Source: Pseudomonadota bacterium (GTDB lineage Bacteria; Pseudomonadota; Gammaproteobacteria; Acidiferrobacterales; UBA6901). Taken from it: a stretch of DNA of 18,137 bases. Below, piece after piece: positions 13,269 to 18,137 of this stretch. The position numbers and the translations under genes were made by a program. Every line of letters begins with the position of its first letter. The first letter of the stretch is position 1. Location of the stretch: positions 1 through 18,137 of the forward strand of contig JAJYEK010000066.1 in assembly GCA_021785795.1 (NCBI GenBank). Reading direction: 5' to 3'. The notes below the pieces were generated by a model. The model saw nothing but the letters and a program-made list of their open reading frames with translations. It was not told the DNA's origin and ran no database searches.

Positions 13269-14375
13269 TTATATCGGTTTCGAGGTCAAATCACGAGCCG
13301 GGCTGTAGGGCGCTATCGGAAGCACCGGGCGTCTGCCGAGCATGACATCAGCGAGCAGACGCGCGGATCCGGGCGCGAGCAGGATGCCGTTACGGAAGTG
13401 ACCGGCACAGACGAAGAGCCCGTTGGCCGCGGGATGCGCTCCGATAAGCGGGATACCTGCCGGGGAACCTGGGCGGATGCCGGCCCACTGCGCCTCGACC
13501 GGACGAGCAGCGAGCGCCGGGGCCATGGCAATCGCGGCCTTGTGCAGCGCGCCTCTCGCGGTCGGCGTCGTCGTCAGATCAAAACCGGCCGCAGGTTCCA
13601 GGGTACTGCCCACGAGCACGCGTCCGTCCAGCCTCGGCACCAGGTAATGCGGGCCTTGCTGAATAATGTGCCGGACATCCTGGGACTGCCCACGAATCAT
13701 CAACATCTGGCCTTTGACAGGCGTGATCGGTACGTCGATCCCTGCTGATGAGAGGAGTTCCGTGCTCCATGCACCGGCAGCAACGACGCAGCGGTCGACC
13801 GGCTGCTCACCGCGGCTGGTCCGCACGAATTCCATCTGTCCCGCATGGATTCCGAGACCTGTAACGCGTACACCCTCTTCAATGCGTCCACCGCGACGCA
13901 TGACATCCGAATGCAGGGCCTTGATAAGACGGGGGTTCCGTACCTGGGCGATCTCAGGAATCCAGAGCGCCTGCGCGATGGCACCGATCCCGGGCTCAAT
14001 CCGCCGCAGTTCGTCATGCGCCACCACCGTCAGGTCCTGGCGCCAGGAGGCCGCCCATGCAAGCGCCTCCTCCGGCCCCTCGTGCACGACACTCAGCATC
14101 CCGGTCGCACACCACTGCGCATCGATTCCGGTATCGGCAGCGAGTGTTTTCACAAGCCCGGGATAAAGCCGCTGGCTGAGCAACGAAAGCCGGGTTACCG
14201 CATCGGCATGACGCCAGGGTTCAATCGGTGACAGGATGCCGCCACCAGCCCAGGAGGCCCCGGCGCCGACATGCTCCGCTTCAAGAAGGGTGACCGGTTC
14301 GCCACCGATCAGTAGTTCGCGGGCCGCAAGCAGCCCGATGACCCCCCCGCCAATAATGATAGTTCTCGCCCGCAC
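13269..14375 (-). CDS. thiO: Glycine oxidase ThiO (FAD-dependent)
   Basis: This 368-residue flavoenzyme of the D-amino-acid oxidase group opens with the FAD-binding IIIGGGVIGLLAARELL and has ASWAGGGILSP, where the flavin sits, and the C-terminal WAGIRPGSPAGIPLIG and GHFRNGILLAPGSARLLAD blocks typical of ThiO. ThiO oxidises glycine to iminoglycine, used to build the thiazole ring of thiamine. Length is normal. Start is a GTG at 14375, needed because the Rossmann motif begins at residue 5. No thiS/thiG is in the window. Its stop lies 7 bases from the fur-like start on the same strand, so both probably share a transcript. Another DAAO-family oxidase is the alternative, but the end motifs favour ThiO. 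Confidence 0.9.
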   Translation of the reverse strand: MRARTIIIGGGVIGLLAARELLIGGEPVTLLEAEHVGAGASWAGGGILSPIEPWRHADAVTRLSLLSQRLYPGLVKTLAADTGIDAQWCATGMLSVVHEGPEEALAWAASWRQDLTVVAHDELRRIEPGIGAIAQALWIPEIAQVRNPRLIKALHSDVMRRGGRIEEGVRVTGLGIHAGQMEFVRTSRGEQPVDRCVVAAGAWSTELLSSAGIDVPITPVKGQMLMIRGQSQDVRHIIQQGPHYLVPRLDGRVLVGSTLEPAAGFDLTTTPTARGALHKAAIAMAPALAARPVEAQWAGIRPGSPAGIPLIGAHPAANGLFVCAGHFRNGILLAPGSARLLADVMLGRRPVLPIAPYSPARDLTSKPI

Positions 14376-14391
14376 TCGCGGTCGCCCGTGC

Positions 14392-14419
14392 CTTATCCGT
14401 CTTCATTGATGGTTGTCAA
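14392..14419 (-). promoter_or_regulatory. Probable thiO promoter
   Basis: On the minus strand TTGACA (14419-14414), a perfect -35, is followed after 16 bases by GATAAG (14397-14392). Transcription would begin near 14385, only about 10 bases before the GTG start of thiO. The -10 match is moderate. Confidence 0.5.
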
Positions 14420-14545
14420 CACCGGCACATTCCGCCATCGGTGTCGCACTTATGGCGCTGTTTTCCGGATCGCCGGTGACTACAAAATTGCGGAAGTCCC
14501 GGTAATTCAAGGCGATCGGGGTCAAACATACGCCTACGTCTCAGG

Positions 14546-14573
14546 TTGCAGATCCACGCCCCCCCGCTAGACT
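14546..14573 (+). promoter_or_regulatory. Possible promoter of the minor-pilin operon
   Basis: TTGCAG (14546-14551) and TAGACT (14568-14573) are 16 bases apart, a moderate sigma-70 pair placed just before the ribosome binding site GGAAGAGG of fimT. It faces away from the thiO promoter in the roughly 220-base gap. No other signal was recognised in that gap. Confidence 0.4.
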
Positions 14574-14594
14574 CAAGGAAGAGGTTTTTTTGTC

Positions 14595-15353
14595 ATGCGA
14601 GACCGCACGCTTGGCTGTCTGCGGCCGCCACCACGGATCTGCACCGTCCGTTCTCGCGGGGCAGCCCCGCACGGGACGCCGCGCAAGGTCTGGCCAGGCG
14701 GCCGTCCGGTGTTCGTGCCCGATCGTGCGTCGGAGACCCCCGTACGTCTTGCGCACGTCTCAGCCCGACAGAATGGCTTTACGCTGATGGAACTCCTGAT
14801 CACCATTGCGGTTGCCACTATTCTCGCCGTCCTGGCACTGCCGGACTTCAGCCGGTTTCTGATCCGCGGCCATATCCTGACACAGGCAAACAGCCTTGTC
14901 GCGGATCTTTCATTCGCGCGCAGCGAGGCGATCCGCCGGCAGGAGCCTGTCACCCTGTGCGTCAGCACAAATGCGGCCACCTGCGTCACCGGCAACTGGC
15001 AGTCCGGCTGGATCACCTATCTCAACGTGAATAACGCATCCACTCCGCCAGCCACACCCCTGCTGCGTGTGCACAGCGCGTTCACGGACGATGTCGTCGT
15101 TGCCTCAACCACGAATCCGGTTGCCAGCCCTGCGCCGGGCGCGAGTGCCACGACGTCCTACCTCACGTTCAAACCGGATGGCACCGCGATATGGGGCTAC
15201 ACGAACAGTACAACGCCCAGCACCTTCGCCGCGTTATTTGCCGTCTGCGATGCCAGTCCGAGACCGGGGGATACCAACGGGATCGACGTCACCGTCGATA
15301 ACTCCGGAATGATTTCATCGACCACCCAGACTCAGCCATGTCCTACGCCCTGA
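14595..15353 (+). CDS. fimT: FimT/GspH-type minor pseudopilin
   Basis: The 252-residue frame holds a type III prepilin motif, SARQNG followed by FTLMELLITIAVATILAVLALP (cleavage after Gly61, Glu at +5), then a GspH/FimT head with SLVADLSFARSEAIRRQEPVTLC and Cys pairs (CVSTNAATCV, and two Cys near the end). It is cut and methylated by PilD and primes type IV pilus assembly or DNA uptake. The ATG at 14595 has a strong GGAAGAGG site 10 bases upstream but gives a 61-residue leader, far longer than the usual 6-25. In-frame GTGs at 14709 and 14715 would give about 21-23 residues but lack a good ribosome binding site. It is the first gene of the pilus operon and overlaps pilV by 16 bases. Confidence 0.9.
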   Translation: MRDRTLGCLRPPPRICTVRSRGAAPHGTPRKVWPGGRPVFVPDRASETPVRLAHVSARQNGFTLMELLITIAVATILAVLALPDFSRFLIRGHILTQANSLVADLSFARSEAIRRQEPVTLCVSTNAATCVTGNWQSGWITYLNVNNASTPPATPLLRVHSAFTDDVVVASTTNPVASPAPGASATTSYLTFKPDGTAIWGYTNSTTPSTFAALFAVCDASPRPGDTNGIDVTVDNSGMISSTTQTQPCPTP

Positions 15354-15838
15354 CCACGAGACATCGCGCGACACCGCAATCGGGGTTCACCCTGTTCGAG
15401 GTGCTGATCGCGCTCCTGATCCTGTCGATCGGTCTCCTGGGTCTTGCCGGGCTGCAGGCGATCGGGTTGCGCAATAACCACCGCGCCTACCTGCGTACGC
15501 AGGCGGTGCTCCAAGCCTACGACATCCTGGACCGGATGCGTGCCAACATGCAAGGCGTCACTGCCGGCGATTATGACAGCATCACCACACCGGTACCCTC
15601 CATTCCGGCCTGCGCCGCCGCCAGTCCTCCGGTGAGCTGCACGCCTGCCCAAATGGCACAGTACGACTCGTATGCCTGGAATACCGAGAATGCCGCGCTC
15701 CTGCCGGGCGGATCGGGAACCGTGACAAGACTTGCGAACGGCGACTATCAGGTGACGATCAACTGGACCGACCAGATGACCAAGCTGCCGACGCCGACTG
15801 CCGTGCCGAGCACGCTCACCCTGGATGCTGAGTTATGA
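15338..15838 (+). CDS. pilV: Type IV pilus minor pilin PilV
   Basis: This 166-residue protein has a prepilin leader ending SG, followed by FTLFEVLIALLILSIGLLGLAGLQ with Glu at +5, the classic start of PilV, and the ALQAYDILDRMRANMQGV-like region found in this family (here VLQAYDILDRMRANM). The head contains two Cys (ACAAAS and SC). PilV helps make the tip complex with PilW, PilX and PilY1 in the inner membrane and pilus tip. The ATG at 15338 lies inside the fimT 3' end (16-base overlap), and its stop overlaps pilW by 4 bases, so all are translated from one message. Length and motifs are normal. Confidence 0.93.
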   Translation: MSYALTTRHRATPQSGFTLFEVLIALLILSIGLLGLAGLQAIGLRNNHRAYLRTQAVLQAYDILDRMRANMQGVTAGDYDSITTPVPSIPACAAASPPVSCTPAQMAQYDSYAWNTENAALLPGGSGTVTRLANGDYQVTINWTDQMTKLPTPTAVPSTLTLDAEL

Positions 15839-16971
15839 AACGCGCAATCCATTCCTTGATGTACTCTCGGAACGAACATGGTCTGACGCTCATTGAGCTC
15901 ATGATCGCGATCACCCTGAGCCTGCTCATCGTCGGCGCGGTGATCTCGCTCTATCTTACGAGCCAGCACCTCTACAAGGTCCAGGACAACCTGGCGCGGC
16001 TCCAGGAGAGCGCGCGCTATGCGATGAACGAGGTGGCCCGGGACGTGCGCATGACGGGCTACGAGGGCTGTCTCACAGGACAACATATCGCGCCGCACAA
16101 CGACCTGAACGGTTCCGGAAACTATCCCTATAACTTCACGACCGCGATCGAAGGGTACCAGTATTTCTCGGGGGCCTGGGTCCCGGCGCTTGATCCAAGC
16201 TTTACCGCGACCCTGACGCCCCCCTCGCCGCCTGGCGGCGTATTCACGCTCGATACCGCAAGCGACATTCTCACGGTGCGCCTAGCCGATACGACGCAGA
16301 CGGTCGCAGTCTCGCAACCGTCTGGCAGTGCGGCCGCCCTCAACGTGGGCCAGCCGAACCCGTTCTACCCCGGCCAGATCCTGCTCGTCACAAACTGCTC
16401 CGGCGCTGACATCTTTCAGGTCACAGGTAATACAGGTAATGGGAACGCGGCCGCCCTGACTCATAACTCGGGCAACGGGAACCCGGGGAATTCAATCGGG
16501 AAACTGTCGCAGAATTATGGAACCGATGCCGAGGTCATGCCGATGTCAACCGTGACCTATTTTGTCGCTACCTATCAGCCATCGGGTCAGCCGCCTGGCC
16601 CGCCGACACTGTGGCGCGTCGATACCACCAACCTCCTTCCGGGACAGACGCAGCCGATTCCCGTCGCGGTCGCCGCGAACGTCAAGCAGATGACTGTCTA
16701 TTATGGTGAGGACACCGACGGTGACGGATCCGCCAACGAATATCTGACCGCGCAGCAGATTCAGTCGGTGGATGCACCGATGACCAACGTGGTGAGTGTG
16801 CGCATCGTGCTCCTGTTCCAGACGGGAGACAACAATTTGAGCCGGGTCCCGCAGACACTGCAGAACTACCCGGTGGCTGGCGCCCCGTCCCCGGCCACCT
16901 TTGTCGCCACTGACCATCGTCTGTACCGCGTCTTCACGATGACCGTGGCGCTGCGTGACCGGGTCCTATGA
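15835..16971 (+). CDS. pilW: Type IV pilus assembly protein PilW
   Basis: The 378-residue protein has a 16-residue leader ending EHG, then LTLIELMIAITLSLLIVGAVISLYL with Glu at +5, and the PilW hallmark NLARLQESARYAMNEVARDVRMTGYEGC. The C-terminal half has the MTVYYGEDTDGDGSANEYLTA segment and ends VFTMTVALRDRVL, as in PilW proteins. It is a minor pilin needed for pilus assembly and presentation of PilY1. The start ATG overlaps the pilV stop (ATGA); a second ATG 24 bases on would also leave a leader of 8 residues. A short Gly/Asn repeat (TGNTGNGN and SGNGNPGNS) in the middle is probably a surface loop. Confidence 0.93.
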   Translation: MKRAIHSLMYSRNEHGLTLIELMIAITLSLLIVGAVISLYLTSQHLYKVQDNLARLQESARYAMNEVARDVRMTGYEGCLTGQHIAPHNDLNGSGNYPYNFTTAIEGYQYFSGAWVPALDPSFTATLTPPSPPGGVFTLDTASDILTVRLADTTQTVAVSQPSGSAAALNVGQPNPFYPGQILLVTNCSGADIFQVTGNTGNGNAAALTHNSGNGNPGNSIGKLSQNYGTDAEVMPMSTVTYFVATYQPSGQPPGPPTLWRVDTTNLLPGQTQPIPVAVAANVKQMTVYYGEDTDGDGSANEYLTAQQIQSVDAPMTNVVSVRIVLLFQTGDNNLSRVPQTLQNYPVAGAPSPATFVATDHRLYRVFTMTVALRDRVL

Positions 16972-16979
16972 GGCAAGTG

Positions 16980-17537
16980 ATGAGCAAGACCAGAGCGAAT
17001 CGAAGCAGACCTGGCACAGAACGCGGCTTGGCGCTCTTCATCAGCCTCGTGTTCCTGGTCCTGCTCACCCTGCTCGGGCTCACAGCGATGACGACGGATT
17101 CGCTCGAGGGGGCGATGGCGAACAACGACCAGGACATGAACCTCGCATTCCAGGCGGCCGAGACGGCGCTGCGCGCTGGTGAAAGCTATGCCAGTAGCCA
17201 GCTCACACCGGGCTCTGGATTCAACTCGGCCTGCAACGGGGGCTTGTGTTACCCGTCCACGACGGCGACAGCGGACTGGCAGTGGGTCTCGTGGGGTACC
17301 GGGAGCGGGACTACGATCACCGTCGCGCCGCCCAACTATCCCGCAGTGCCCGGCGTCAGCATCCCCCCCGAATTCATTGTCGAGCTGCTGCCCAACACTC
17401 CGCCACCGGGCGGTTCACTCGGCGTCAGCACGAATTACCAGTCACCGGGTGCAACCACCTACCGGATCACGGCGGTAGGATGGGGCGCAAAACAGTCAAC
17501 CAGCGTGATGCTGCAAAGCATCTTCATAAAACCCTAG
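16980..17537 (+). CDS. pilX: Type IV pilus assembly protein PilX
   Basis: This 185-residue protein has a basic leader ending GTERG, then LALFISLVFLVLLTLLGLTAMTTDSLEGAMANNDQDMNLAFQAAETALRAGE, the conserved N-terminal helix of PilX-type minor pilins, which lack Glu at +5. The head has one Cys pair (NSACNGGLCYP). I take the ATG at 16980 because GAGG precedes it by 6 bases; an ATG at 16968, overlapping the pilW stop by 4 bases, would add four residues. PilX works with PilV, PilW and PilY1 to start pilus assembly. The gene ends 33 bases before pilY1. Length is typical. Confidence 0.92.
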   Translation: MSKTRANRSRPGTERGLALFISLVFLVLLTLLGLTAMTTDSLEGAMANNDQDMNLAFQAAETALRAGESYASSQLTPGSGFNSACNGGLCYPSTTATADWQWVSWGTGSGTTITVAPPNYPAVPGVSIPPEFIVELLPNTPPPGGSLGVSTNYQSPGATTYRITAVGWGAKQSTSVMLQSIFIKP

Positions 17538-17570
17538 GGATTGGCCGCAAATTTCTCAGGAGGACGGGCA

Positions 17571-18137
17571 ATGATCACGATAAATCAACTGGCACGTATC
17601 CGCAGCCTGCTTGGCAGGGCGCTGCTATTTGTCGTCTTTCTCGTGAGCATTGTGCCGACCGGTACGGCACAAGCAGGATTGCTCAATCTTGCAAGCCTGC
17701 CGCTCTATGTCATGAGCTCTGTCAACTCGAACCTCATGTTCGTGCTCGACACATCCGGCGGCATGGACGTCGACATGCTGCTGCCCACCTACAACTCCAT
17801 GTACTACGAGACCGGGGTGACGCCGAACCCGAACCTCCTGAACGGAACCTTCTACCTGTTCCCGACGCCGGCACACAGCGCAGCGGGCTTAAATGGGATG
17901 CTCGAGGGTGACCAGAACGATCCGGATCCCAATATCGGGCGGGTGCGCGACTACGCCTATAACGCCCAGTACTACGATCCCTACAAGACCTACACCCCCT
18001 GGATCGGCACTAACATCAACGGAACCACTTTCGGCAATGCGAACCCGACCGATGCCCTCTGGAACCCCTACAACCCGAGCCAGGGCGGCCTCAACCTGAC
18101 CGTGGAGACCGGTAACTATCGGGCGCATGCCTATGTC
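17571..18137 (+). CDS. pilY1: PilY1-type pilus tip adhesin/assembly factor, N-terminal part
   Basis: The 189 codons visible run off the right edge; full PilY1 proteins exceed 1,000 residues. It begins with a Sec signal peptide (RALLFVVFLVSIVPTGTAQA, cleavage near residue 35), then SLPLYVMSSVNSNLMFVLDTSGGMD, the start of the PilY1 von Willebrand-A-like region with a DTSGGM metal site, and YNAQYYDPYKTYTPW, a PilY1 signature. AGGAGG lies 7 bases before the ATG, the strongest ribosome binding site of the operon. PilY1 sits at the pilus tip, promotes assembly and mediates adhesion and surface sensing. The last gene visible; pilE is usually next outside the window. Confidence 0.95.
   Translation, partial: MITINQLARIRSLLGRALLFVVFLVSIVPTGTAQAGLLNLASLPLYVMSSVNSNLMFVLDTSGGMDVDMLLPTYNSMYYETGVTPNPNLLNGTFYLFPTPAHSAAGLNGMLEGDQNDPDPNIGRVRDYAYNAQYYDPYKTYTPWIGTNINGTTFGNANPTDALWNPYNPSQGGLNLTVETGNYRAHAYV

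Overview
The window looks like a chromosomal segment of a GC-rich gammaproteobacterium. The right end carries a core locus: a Fur-family regulator, a ThiO-type glycine oxidase and a type IV pilus minor-pilin operon in the order fimT-pilV-pilW-pilX-pilY1. This order is typical of Gammaproteobacteria; I cannot name genus or species from the sequence alone. The left two thirds is accessory DNA built around a tRNA-Thr(CGT) gene.

Region A (1-4950) is a decayed island with everything recognisable on the minus strand. From the attachment site leftwards it holds a tyrosine recombinase, a small VOC (glyoxalase-fold) protein starting 2 nt after the recombinase stop, a 70-bp leftover copy of a recombinase 3' end, a cupin-VOC fusion protein, a glutathione S-transferase broken by a 1-base deletion, a shard of an aspartate/glutamate racemase gene, an AhpD-like carboxymuconolactone-decarboxylase-family protein, and the 3' end of an IS3-family transposase. 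The surviving cargo suggests detoxification or small-molecule catabolism.

Region B (4951-12795) is a compact integrated element bounded by 54-bp direct repeats (one mismatch) that match the 3' part of the tRNA-Thr gene; repeat-to-repeat length is 7,791 bp. Its layout is: P4-type integrase with an upstream promoter and 11-bp-phased arm-type repeats; HigB/HigA toxin-antitoxin pair, where the toxin's only plausible start is ATA; a protein of unknown function; an AlpA/excisionase-like regulator; a CHC2 zinc-finger primase fragment; an SF3-like ATPase/helicase; a protein with a TubC-like N-terminus; a zinc-ribbon protein; a small-terminase-like protein; a possible large-terminase N-terminal stub; and a Sel1-repeat lipoprotein. 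There are no capsid, tail, portal or lysis genes. Two clusters of three GGTGAAC repeats at 9-bp spacing, in opposite orientation, flank the helicase/TubC-like gene junction. They resemble the type I iterons of satellite phage P4, so this may be the element's replication origin. Together this suggests a minimal phage satellite (PICI/P4-like) rather than a decayed full prophage, though the latter is not excluded.

Region C (12746-18137) has the intact tRNA-Thr, fur-like and thiO genes on the minus strand and the pilus operon on the plus strand. The divergent thiO and fimT promoters lie in the roughly 220-bp gap between them. The pilus genes overlap or nearly abut, as expected for one transcript, and pilY1 runs off the right edge. 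The FimT leader peptide is unusually long if the ATG with the strong ribosome binding site is used.
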